Program-made: the position numbers and the translations under genes
In this document: in pieces, positions 1 to 8,071 of the stretch
How the letters are laid out: each line of letters begins with the position of its first letter
Position numbering within the stretch: the first letter of the stretch is position 1
Assembly (NCBI GenBank): GCA_002083985.1
Contig: MTER01000016.1
Location: 1-8,715 of the forward strand
DNA: 8,715 nucleotides
From: Candidatus Altarchaeales archaeon A3
GTDB taxonomy: Archaea; Altiarchaeota; Altiarchaeia; Altiarchaeales; Altiarchaeaceae
Direction: 5' to 3'
Notes under the pieces: generated by a model
Told to the model about the DNA's origin: nothing
The model's input: the letters and a program-made list of their open reading frames with translations, nothing else
The model's database searches: none

Positions 1-13
1 AAATAAAATAAAA

Positions 14-3000
14 ATGTTACGGATGACGGATTTCCTTGATAAGGATACAATAATGAAGTACCAGATTGATTCGTATAACTGGTTAATAGATGAAGGACTT
101 CAGCAGGTAATTGACGAAAGAAAAATTTTACCTGTGAATATTGAAGGATATACTCTGAACCTGAAGAAAATTAAAGTAGTTCCTTTGTATAAAGAAACAG
201 AGGGTGGGTTAAAAGACAGATTAGTGTCAGAGTATAGAATTAAAAACATTACATATTATGCAAGGATGATATTGACTGTTGAGGAGACCTCTAAAAAGAA
301 GGATAAAGGAGGTAGTGAAAAAGAGGGGAGCAGGGATATAGACATAGTAATAGGACACATTCCCATTATGTTAAAATCAAAGATATGTTTGCTAAACGAA
401 TTATCCGATGACAAATTAATTGCAAACGGCGAGGATCCGGAGGATCCCGGCGGATATTTTATAGTAAATGGGACTGAAAGAGTGCTTATCGGCGTGGAAG
501 ATATAGCACCAAATAAAATAATAGTTACTTTTGATGATAGTTTAGGAAAGAAAACGGCCATGGCTAAGGTTTCATCGGTGAGGCACGGTTTTAGATCAAG
601 AACAACAGTAGAAAAACCAGAAAATTATCCGTCTGTTTCCGTTTCATTTCCTGGGGCTGCAAATGTGCCTTTCGGATTTTTATCCAAGGCACTGGGATTA
701 ACAAATGGTGAAATTATGGAATTGTTTGACGAAGACACGCGGGCGGAAATAGTGCCGACATTAACAGAAGAGTCCTCGGATGAGGCATTTAAAAAATTAT
801 GCAAAAAGATCAGTTTCGGGCATGCCGAAGAATATCAGGAATTGAGGACAGAACAGACAATAGACAATTTCTTACTTCCTCATATTGGAAACAATAAGAA
901 AGACAGAAAGGCAAAAGCAAGATTTCTGGCGATTATGGCAAAGAAGGCAATCAGATTATTACAGGGAAACAGGACAGAAGATGATAAAGATCATTACCAG
1001 AATAAAAGGGTCCGGCTTGCCGGTGACCTGCTTCAGGAATTGTTCAGGGTAAGTTTTAGTATGCTTCTTAAGGACATAAAATACCAGCTTGAAAAACAGT
1101 ATACCAGAAAGAGGGATGTAAATGTAAGTAACGCTGTTCGCAGCAGGACAATGGACGAGCGAATAGAATTTGCACTGGCAACAGGTAACTGGACCGGCGG
1201 AAGAAGCGGAATAAGTCAGGTCCTTGACAGAACTACATTTCTTTCGTCAATTTCACACAGAAGAAGAATATCACTTTTACTGGAAAAAACAAGGCCGCAT
1301 TTTGAGGCAAGAGATGTTCATGCCACACAATGGGGGAGGGTTTCTGCTAACGAAACGCCGGAAGGAAAAAACTGCGGTTTAGTTAAAAATTTAACTGTCG
1401 GGGCAATTATAAGTAAAGAGAAAGATGATTCAGAGATAAAAGAAAAATTAGAAAAAATATGTTCTCAAAGCGAATATGGTACCGATGTATATGTTAACGG
1501 AGTACTTATAGGAAGTCATCCGGAGCCGGGAAAACTTGTTGAAAATTTAAGAGAAGAAAGAAGAAACGGAAAGATTTCTTATGATGTATCTATCGTTTAT
1601 GAAGAGAGAAATAATGAAGTCCAGATTTATTCCGATGTCGGAAGGGTCTTGAGGCCATTAATCGTAGCTAAAAATTTAGATAAAAAGGCTTATGCAATGA
1701 TTGAAGATGTGATAAAAAAGAAGGCAAATTTTGAGGATTTGGTAAAGAAGGGAGTTATAGAATATCTTGATGCTGCCGAGGAAGAAGAGGCATACATTAC
1801 AATTACTAAAGACGAGCTTACAAAAGAGCATACCCATATGGAAATTACGCCATCTATATTGGTAAGTATTGCAGAAGGTTATATCCCGTTTGCAAATTAT
1901 AATTCCGCACCGAGAGTAGAAATGGCATCAGCAATGGCAAAACAGGCGGTGGGAGTTCCCACAATATCTTTTCCGTCCCGTCTTGATAGTTTAATGCATG
2001 TTATGGTATATCCTCAAAGACCAATGGTCAGAACAGATGTTTCAGAAATATTTCACTTTGATAAAATGCCTGCGGGACAAAATTTTGTTGTGGCACTTTT
2101 ATCTTATAGGGGCTACAATATGGAAGATGCAATAGTAATTAATCAGAGTTCAATTGAAAGGGGATTAGGCAGGTCAACTTTTTACAGGACATATACAACT
2201 GAAGAAGTTCATTATCACGGCGCCCAGCAGGACAGATTTGAGATTCCAAAAGAAGATGTTGAAGGGCATCTGTCAGCAGATGTGTATAAAAATTTAAGCA
2301 GTGACGGAATAATACTTCCGGAAACGGAATTTCAGGGGGAAGATGTGCTCATAGGAAAAACTGCCCCGCCAAGATTTTTGGAGGAAATAAGCATGTTTGG
2401 AAGAATTGCCGAAAGACGAAGAGAGGCATCGGTAACGGCAAATGAAATGGAAAGCGGATGGGTTGAGGGTGTTGTTCTTACAGAGACAGACGAAGGAAAT
2501 ACCATGGTAAAAATCAAAACGAGAAGTCCGAAAATACCAGAAATCGGAGATAAATTAGCATCAAGATACGGACAAAAAGGAGTTATAGGTATGGTTGAAA
2601 GGTATGAAAATATGCCATTTACAAATGAAGGAATTGTACCTGATCTTATTATGAATCCGCATGCCGTACCCTCAAGAACGACTGTAGGACATCTTATTGA
2701 GATGCTTGGAGGAACAGCAGGATGCCTGGATGGGAGATTCATTGACGGAACAACTTTTGAAAATGAAAAAGAAGAGGGTTTAAGAACAATACTGGAAAAA
2801 TCCGGATTTAAGAACAACGGAAAGCAAATTTTATATGACGGAAGAACCGGAGAAAAGATAGAGGCAGAAATTTTTATAGGGGTCATTTATTATCAGCGAC
2901 TTCATCACATGGTTTCAAATAAAATTCACAGCAGAGCAAAAGGGCCGGTTCAAATGCTTACAAGACAGCCAACGGAAGGTAGGGCAAAGCATGGGGGTTT

Positions 3001-3280
3001 AAGATTTGGAGAAATGGAAAGGGACTGCTTAATCGGGCACGGTGCATCTGCGGTCTTAAAAGACAGATTGCTTGAGGAGTCAGATAAAGTTAAAGTACCT
3101 GTTTGTTCAAAATGTGGGGTAATAGCAATTCATGAGTATGAAAAAAATAAATTTTACTGTCCTGTTTGCGGGGACTCTCCGGTATACGAGGTCGAAATAC
3201 CTTACGCTTTTAAACTTTTAGCGGCCGAACTATTGGGGTTAGGAATTGTTATAAGATTTAAATTAGAGGATAAAATTTAA
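14..3280 (+). CDS. rpoB: DNA-directed RNA polymerase subunit B (undivided B''+B')
   Basis: This is the second-largest subunit of archaeal RNA polymerase, which with A'/A'' forms the catalytic cleft and binds the RNA-DNA hybrid. At 1088 residues it is full length, slightly short for an undivided archaeal B. In order I see the protrusion/lobe (EDPEDPGGYFIVNGTER near 140-155), the fork region (PHFEARDVH near 430, ETPEG 447-451), the NMED motif with acidic E704/D705, the GDK loop (845-856), the PTEGRAKHGGLRFGEMERD block, and a C-terminal zinc site (C1031, C1034, C1049, C1052) before the clamp/anchor end. There is no intein or frameshift. ATG 14 fits the family because the HIDSYN-like block begins at about residue 17; Met4 (position 23) is an alternative start. 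No Shine-Dalgarno is visible in the 13 upstream bases. Oddities are S444-A445 where Cys-Pro is expected, Y852 for the His of RHGQKG, and T889 for the Met of PSRMT. Family identity is certain. Confidence 0.98.
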   Translation: MLRMTDFLDKDTIMKYQIDSYNWLIDEGLQQVIDERKILPVNIEGYTLNLKKIKVVPLYKETEGGLKDRLVSEYRIKNITYYARMILTVEETSKKKDKGGSEKEGSRDIDIVIGHIPIMLKSKICLLNELSDDKLIANGEDPEDPGGYFIVNGTERVLIGVEDIAPNKIIVTFDDSLGKKTAMAKVSSVRHGFRSRTTVEKPENYPSVSVSFPGAANVPFGFLSKALGLTNGEIMELFDEDTRAEIVPTLTEESSDEAFKKLCKKISFGHAEEYQELRTEQTIDNFLLPHIGNNKKDRKAKARFLAIMAKKAIRLLQGNRTEDDKDHYQNKRVRLAGDLLQELFRVSFSMLLKDIKYQLEKQYTRKRDVNVSNAVRSRTMDERIEFALATGNWTGGRSGISQVLDRTTFLSSISHRRRISLLLEKTRPHFEARDVHATQWGRVSANETPEGKNCGLVKNLTVGAIISKEKDDSEIKEKLEKICSQSEYGTDVYVNGVLIGSHPEPGKLVENLREERRNGKISYDVSIVYEERNNEVQIYSDVGRVLRPLIVAKNLDKKAYAMIEDVIKKKANFEDLVKKGVIEYLDAAEEEEAYITITKDELTKEHTHMEITPSILVSIAEGYIPFANYNSAPRVEMASAMAKQAVGVPTISFPSRLDSLMHVMVYPQRPMVRTDVSEIFHFDKMPAGQNFVVALLSYRGYNMEDAIVINQSSIERGLGRSTFYRTYTTEEVHYHGAQQDRFEIPKEDVEGHLSADVYKNLSSDGIILPETEFQGEDVLIGKTAPPRFLEEISMFGRIAERRREASVTANEMESGWVEGVVLTETDEGNTMVKIKTRSPKIPEIGDKLASRYGQKGVIGMVERYENMPFTNEGIVPDLIMNPHAVPSRTTVGHLIEMLGGTAGCLDGRFIDGTTFENEKEEGLRTILEKSGFKNNGKQILYDGRTGEKIEAEIFIGVIYYQRLHHMVSNKIHSRAKGPVQMLTRQPTEGRAKHGGLRFGEMERDCLIGHGASAVLKDRLLEESDKVKVPVCSKCGVIAIHEYEKNKFYCPVCGDSPVYEVEIPYAFKLLAAELLGLGIVIRFKLEDKI

Positions 3281-3298
3281 CCATAAAATTTAAAATAA
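3270..3298 (+). repeat. Tandem ATAAAATTTAA motif at the rpoB stop
   Basis: ATAAAATTTAA occurs at 3270-3280, ending exactly at the rpoB stop codon, and again at 3283-3293. The second copy extends to the 17-base string CATAAAATTTAAAATAA (3282-3298). That same string occurs after rpoA1 at 5973-5989. It may be a 3'-end or processing signal, or just AT-rich drift; no function is shown. Confidence 0.5.
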
Positions 3299-3306
3299 AC
3301 ATTAAA

Positions 3307-3378
3307 ATGTCTCTCACAAAAACCTTTTCTTTAAAAAAGAAAAGCATTCAGGAAAAGAAAAAGCAAACAAGTGAATAA
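3307..3378 (+). CDS. Possible 23-residue basic leader peptide upstream of rpoA1
   Basis: A short ATG-to-TAA frame lies in the rpoB-rpoA1 spacer, 26 bases after the rpoB stop. It encodes 23 residues starting Met-Ser-Leu, with Lys triplets at 10-12 and 17-19 and no membrane segment. The DNA around its start (TAAAATGTCTCTC, 3303-3315) is identical over 13 bases to the start of rpoA1 (3438-3450), and the two ATGs are 135 bases apart, so they share a reading frame. Both peptides read MSL, then Lys-rich, then SIQ. It could be a leader peptide, a decayed duplicate of the rpoA1 5' end, or a chance frame. No homolog is recognised. Confidence 0.25.
   Translation: MSLTKTFSLKKKSIQEKKKQTSE
3324..3344 (+). 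promoter_or_regulatory. Perfect 9-bp hairpin in the rpoB-rpoA1 spacer
   Basis: CTTTTCTTT (3324-3332) is the exact reverse complement of AAAGAAAAG (3336-3344), with a three-base AAA loop. It lies inside the 23-codon micro-ORF, just after its start. The T-rich left arm also resembles a weak archaeal termination tract. A role in tuning rpoA1 expression relative to rpoB is only inference. Confidence 0.4.
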
Positions 3379-3401
3379 AATCTTTTAATAACAAATTAAT
3401 A

Positions 3402-3415
3402 ATAAATAAATTTAG
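3402..3415 (+). promoter_or_regulatory. Candidate TATA box for rpoA1
   Basis: The AT-rich ATAAATAAATTTA stretch is centred about 30-35 bases before the rpoA1 ATG. Archaeal TATA boxes usually lie about 26 bases upstream of the transcription start, so initiation here would give a nearly leaderless rpoA1 mRNA, which fits the lack of a Shine-Dalgarno. The whole spacer is AT-rich, so this is weak. Confidence 0.22.
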
Positions 3416-3441
3416 CAATATTAAAACATACAATAAATAAA

Positions 3442-5961
3442 ATGTCTCTCCAAAAAAAGATTGAGTCAATACAATTTGAATTGGCTTCGGAAGATCTTAT
3501 AAGAAAATTATCTGTTGCAGAAATAAAGGATCCGACAACTTATTCGGATGATGGATATCCTATGCCTGGGGGCCTGATGGATCCGCGATTGGGTGTTATT
3601 GATCCAGGAATAAAATGCAAAATATGTAAGGGCAAAATGAGCGAGTGTCTCGGGCATATAGGACACATTGAACTTATAAGACCTGTTGTTCATATTGGCT
3701 ATGCAAGAGATATATTTAGAATTTTAGAGTTGACTTGCAGGAAATGCGGCAAACTAAAATTTACCGGGGACGAGAAGAAAAAATTTAAGGAAGTTATTGA
3801 TATTAATAAAGACATAGGTATGAAAATAGAAAGTGAGATAAGAAAGAGAGACGAGGAACCATGTCAACATTGTGGAGCAGAGCCAATGAAAATAAAATTT
3901 GTAAAGCCATATTCATATTATTATCTGGTGGGAAAAGAAGAGGAATATCCAATATTAATAACAGATATTGAAGAGTGGCTTAAAAAAATCAGTGATGAGG
4001 ATCTTGAATATTTAAGGATAAAAGTCAGGCCTGAAAATATGATTTTAAGGGTTCTGCCTGTTATTTCAATACTTTCAAGACCTTCCATAACATTAGAATC
4101 ATCTACTAGGAGTGAAGATGATTTGACGCATAAACTTGTGGATATATTAAGGATAAATGAAAGAATAAAGGCAACAATTGATTCCGGAGCACCACAGATT
4201 ATAATTGAGGACTTATGGAACTTATTGCAATATCATGTGGCAACCTATTTTGATAATGAATTGAGCGGTGTTCCGCCTGCAAGACACAGAAGCGGACGGC
4301 CTTTAAAAACAATATGTCAGCGATTAAAGGGGAAGGAAGGGCGATTCAGGAATAATCTTTCGGGAAAAAGGGTAAATTTTTCAGCGAGAACAGTGATAAG
4401 TCCCGATCCGAATATAGATATTGATGAATTAGGTGTTCCGGAACTTATTGCAAAAGAAATGTCCGTTCCAGAAAGAGTAAATGAATACAATATAGAACGA
4501 TTGAGAAAATACATATTAAACGGAAGTAATTATCCAGGTGTATCAAAAATTGTTACAACTGATGGAAAAAATAAGAGAATTCTTGAAATTAATAAAGAAG
4601 AGATTGCAAAGGGCTTACATACAGGGGATCTTGTTGAAAGACACCTGATGGACGGAGATATTGTAATATTTAACAGGCAGCCATCGCTTCATATTGTCTC
4701 TATGATGTGTCACAAAGTCAGGGTTATGGACGGAAGAACCTTCAGAATAAATACAGCTGTTTGTGCACCTTACAATGCGGATTTTGATGGAGATGAAATG
4801 AATATGCATGTATGTCAAAGCGAGGAAGCAGTTGCAGAGGAGGAGGTCCTAATGGGAATTAACCAGCACATTATATCACCGAGATATGGCGGGCCAATCA
4901 TAGGAGGAAGACATGACCATGTTTCAGGAATGTATCTTTTAAGTAAAAAAGAAAATGTCCCAAGAGATATCGCTTTACAAATAACAGGAGGAATTGTGGA
5001 ACTTCCTGAGGAAAAGGCAAAATTTGGAGGAAATGAAATATTTTCATTATTGTTGCCAAAAGATATAAATGTTGCTTATGTAAATAAATATAAGGAGGAT
5101 GTAATAATAGAAAACGGAAAATTAAAGGAAGGAAGTGTTATTGATGCTGAAAGTATGTCCGGGGAATTGGTAATGGAACTATTTAATAAGTATGGCGCAG
5201 ATGCAGCAGCGGACTTTATAAATAAATCAACAAGGATGGCAATCAGAGTAATAGAGATATATGGATTTACCCTGGGAATTGACTCAACTGACCTGAAAGG
5301 AGATGCCGTACAAAAAATAAATAACCGGTTAGATGGGGCAGAAAATAAAATTGCCGAATATATAACTCAAAAAGAAAAAGGGAACTTAAAGCCAATAATC
5401 GGAAAGTCACTTGAAGATACCTTAGAGGAAAATATAATGACAGAACTTGGTAAAGCAAGAGACGAATGCGGAAAGATTGCCGCCTCAGCACTTGTCGACG
5501 ATGTTCCTATAATCATGGCAAAAACAGGTGCAAGAGGTAGTTTGCTTAATGTTACACAAATGTCCGCAACAGTCGGACAACAGGCTGTCAGAGGAAAAAG
5601 AATAAAAAGGGGATATATTAACCGAACATTATCATCATTTAAGAGAAATGACTTTTCACCTTCGGCGTGTGGTTTTGTCAGGTCATCATTTAAGGACGGA
5701 ATAAGTCCGACGGAATATTTCTTTCATGCGATGGGTGGAAGAGAAACATTAGTTGATACCGCAATTAGAACAGGAAGAAGTGGATATTTACAAAGACGAC
5801 TTATAAACTCTTTACTTGACCTCAAGGTTGATGAAAACAGGGCTGTGCGAGACAGCGGGGGAAATATCATTCAGTTTTTATATGGGGAAGATGGCGTAGA
5901 TGTTTCACGAAAGACACTGGCCTATAAAAAGGAAAAAGAGGTGTTTGAATGGTTTTCATAA
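3442..5961 (+). CDS. rpoA1: DNA-directed RNA polymerase subunit A'
   Basis: This is the N-terminal part of the largest archaeal RNA polymerase subunit, carrying the catalytic metal site. It has 839 residues, somewhat short for the family. In order: clamp core with the GGLMDPRLGVIDPG block; zinc site 1 (C59, C62, C69, H72/H75); zinc site 2 (C99, C102, C141, C144); the PPARHRSGRPLKT lid/rudder side; the RFRNNLSGKRVNFSARTVIS switch region (301-320); RQPSLH (412-417); the catalytic NADFDGD with D447, D449 and D451; GQQAVRGKRI in the funnel; and the bridge helix (about 757-795). The chain ends 21 residues after the GEDG motif (815-818). The start fits archaeal homologs, which begin a few residues before the KKI block. 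Oddities are T769 replacing the bridge-helix Gly, G778-R779 in the C-terminal hinge, I418 after RQPSLH, and RTLSSF for RTLPHF. It works with the A'' subunit encoded next. Confidence 0.98.
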   Translation: MSLQKKIESIQFELASEDLIRKLSVAEIKDPTTYSDDGYPMPGGLMDPRLGVIDPGIKCKICKGKMSECLGHIGHIELIRPVVHIGYARDIFRILELTCRKCGKLKFTGDEKKKFKEVIDINKDIGMKIESEIRKRDEEPCQHCGAEPMKIKFVKPYSYYYLVGKEEEYPILITDIEEWLKKISDEDLEYLRIKVRPENMILRVLPVISILSRPSITLESSTRSEDDLTHKLVDILRINERIKATIDSGAPQIIIEDLWNLLQYHVATYFDNELSGVPPARHRSGRPLKTICQRLKGKEGRFRNNLSGKRVNFSARTVISPDPNIDIDELGVPELIAKEMSVPERVNEYNIERLRKYILNGSNYPGVSKIVTTDGKNKRILEINKEEIAKGLHTGDLVERHLMDGDIVIFNRQPSLHIVSMMCHKVRVMDGRTFRINTAVCAPYNADFDGDEMNMHVCQSEEAVAEEEVLMGINQHIISPRYGGPIIGGRHDHVSGMYLLSKKENVPRDIALQITGGIVELPEEKAKFGGNEIFSLLLPKDINVAYVNKYKEDVIIENGKLKEGSVIDAESMSGELVMELFNKYGADAAADFINKSTRMAIRVIEIYGFTLGIDSTDLKGDAVQKINNRLDGAENKIAEYITQKEKGNLKPIIGKSLEDTLEENIMTELGKARDECGKIAASALVDDVPIIMAKTGARGSLLNVTQMSATVGQQAVRGKRIKRGYINRTLSSFKRNDFSPSACGFVRSSFKDGISPTEYFFHAMGGRETLVDTAIRTGRSGYLQRRLINSLLDLKVDENRAVRDSGGNIIQFLYGEDGVDVSRKTLAYKKEKEVFEWFS

Positions 5962-5986
5962 AATTTAAAATTCATAAAATTTAAAA
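5955..5986 (+). repeat. Perfect 16-bp tandem duplication across the rpoA1 stop
   Basis: TTCATAAAATTTAAAA occurs twice back to back (5955-5970 and 5971-5986). The first copy contains the end of rpoA1 and its TAA stop; the second fills most of the 37-base gap to rpoA2. The second copy extends into the 17-base string shared with the rpoB-rpoA1 spacer. Confidence 0.75.
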
Positions 5987-5995
5987 TAATTGTAA

Positions 5996-7081
<1,086 letters not shown>

Positions 7082-7091
7082 AAAACCAATA

Positions 7092-7130
7092 AAGTTTTAT
7101 TTTTATTATTTATTTAATTTATTTAAATTC
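7092..7130 (+). terminator. Likely T-rich terminator after rpoA2
   Basis: Starting about ten bases after the rpoA2 stop, the + strand holds closely spaced T-runs (T4, T5 and several T3), including the perfect inverted repeat AATTTA-TT-TAAATT (7116-7129). Archaeal polymerases terminate on oligo-T tracts, so partial termination here is plausible. The low complexity limits certainty. Confidence 0.35.
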
Positions 7131-7133
7131 TAA

Positions 7134-7145
7134 TTATATATAAAT
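7134..7145 (+). promoter_or_regulatory. Candidate TATA box for rpl30e-nusA
   Basis: TTATATATAAAT resembles the archaeal TATA consensus. Initiation about 26 bases downstream would give a 25-30 base leader before the rpl30e ATG at 7192. With the T-rich stretch before it, this suggests a separate rpl30e-nusA transcript. The spacer is almost all A/T, so chance matches are likely. Confidence 0.35.
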
Positions 7146-7191
7146 TTTTAATTTAGATAATTAACGACTAAAATATATTGACTATTTTGAA

Positions 7192-7482
7192 ATGGACTTG
7201 AAAACAGCATTAAGCGTTTGTGTTAAAACAGGGAAAACATATTTGGGGAAGAAAGAAACAATGCGTGTGTTATTGACGGGAAATCCCAAGAAAGTAATTA
7301 TAAGTAATGACTGCAAGGATAAAAACAGGATAGAATATTACTGTAAGCTTTCAGGTACTGATTATATAGGGGTTAATTTAAGCAGTTTGACATTAGGTGA
7401 ATATTGCGGAAAGCCATTTCCTATTTCGTCATTGACAATAATTAATCCTGGAGATTCAAATATATTAGAAATAAAAGAGTGA
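7192..7482 (+). CDS. rpl30e: Large-subunit ribosomal protein L30e family
   Basis: This 96-residue protein is of typical length for archaeal L30e, an RNA-binding protein of the L7Ae/L30e/S12e kink-turn superfamily and a large-subunit component. Supporting motifs are KTGKTYLGKKETMRVL near 12-27, the KKVIISNDC strand near 33-41, the EYYCKLSG helix near 48-55, and the C-terminal block GKPFPISSLTIINPGDSNIL. All match the archaeal family in order. Its location between rpoA2 and nusA is the standard archaeal arrangement. The start at 7192 gives the family's MDL N-terminus; no Shine-Dalgarno is seen. Its stop overlaps the nusA start by four bases. Nothing looks truncated. Confidence 0.95.
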   Translation: MDLKTALSVCVKTGKTYLGKKETMRVLLTGNPKKVIISNDCKDKNRIEYYCKLSGTDYIGVNLSSLTLGEYCGKPFPISSLTIINPGDSNILEIKE

Positions 7483-8042
7483 ATACTATAAGATGGAGTG
7501 CGGACGATATAAAGAACATGACTTTGTTTGAAATACTTACTGGTGTGTCCGCAAGGGATTGTGTTAGTGCAGGTGATGCCATGGGATTTTTAGTTGATGA
7601 AAATGATATGGGTATGGCAATTGGCAGGAACGGTGAGAGCATAGATAAAGTCAGGGGCAAATTGGGAAAGCAGGTATTTTTAATGCAGTATTCATCAGAG
7701 ATACAAAAATTTATAATGTATTCATTACATCCTGCCTATGTTAAAAGTGTGAGAATTTTAGATACGACAAACGGGAAAATTGCATCCGCAGATATATCTA
7801 AAGAGGACTATAAAAAAGCAGTTGGCGAAGGTAATAAAAAGATTACAATAGCAAAATTGTTTGCCAGGAGAATGTTTGACCTATCAGATATTGTTATAAA
7901 AACAGACATGTCTGAGATGCCTCATCAAAATAGAAATGCTCGCGCAGCATCATCGTTCGGCAATAATTTCAGAATATACGAGACCTTTAAAAAAGAGCAA
8001 TCGTATGATAAGAAGGATATAAAATTTTCGCACAAAAAATAA
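7479..8042 (+). CDS. nusA: Archaeal NusA-like transcription factor, two KH domains
   Basis: This is the short archaeal NusA, with two KH domains and lacking the N-terminal polymerase-binding and S1 domains of bacterial NusA. It has 187 residues, longer than the roughly 140-160 usual for the archaeal form. The GTG start at 7479 overlaps the rpl30e TGA (GTGA, 7479-7482), suggesting coupled translation; the resulting N-terminus (SADDI, then FEILTG and ARDC) matches the family. KH1 has an intact GXXG loop, GRNG (49-52). KH2 has GEGN (116-119) where I expect GKNG/GKKG, so its second Gly is displaced and an acidic residue introduced. From about residue 143 a polar tail of about 45 residues, rich in Lys, Asn and Ser, extends past the usual end. 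An elongation or termination role is inferred from the family. Confidence 0.95.
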   Translation: MNTIRWSADDIKNMTLFEILTGVSARDCVSAGDAMGFLVDENDMGMAIGRNGESIDKVRGKLGKQVFLMQYSSEIQKFIMYSLHPAYVKSVRILDTTNGKIASADISKEDYKKAVGEGNKKITIAKLFARRMFDLSDIVIKTDMSEMPHQNRNARAASSFGNNFRIYETFKKEQSYDKKDIKFSHKK

Positions 8043-8071
8043 CTAATAGAGTTGTTGCGAAATAGTTTGTA

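Noticed and set aside
1319..1333. HATQWG in RpoB, with Gln instead of the bacterial and eukaryotic His
   Set aside because: I recall Gln at this place in several archaeal RpoB proteins, so it is not a lineage oddity.
2332..2886. A long antisense open frame (184 codons) opposite rpoB
   Set aside because: It lies entirely within a certain coding gene, is Ser/Pro/Ile-rich as expected from antisense translation, and has no recognisable domain.
4366..4383. GKRVNFS in A', with Asn where bacteria and yeast have Asp
   Set aside because: Asn is, to my memory, common in euryarchaeal A' proteins, so it is not counted among the unusual sites.
4810..4815. NMHVCQ in A', with Cys replacing the usual Pro after NADFDGDEM
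   Set aside because: This position varies in some archaea such as haloarchaea, so it is not strong evidence of an altered enzyme.
3442..5961. Possible intein or frameshift in the polymerase genes
   Set aside because: All core motifs follow in order without inserted blocks, and the A'/A'' division is the normal archaeal gene split.
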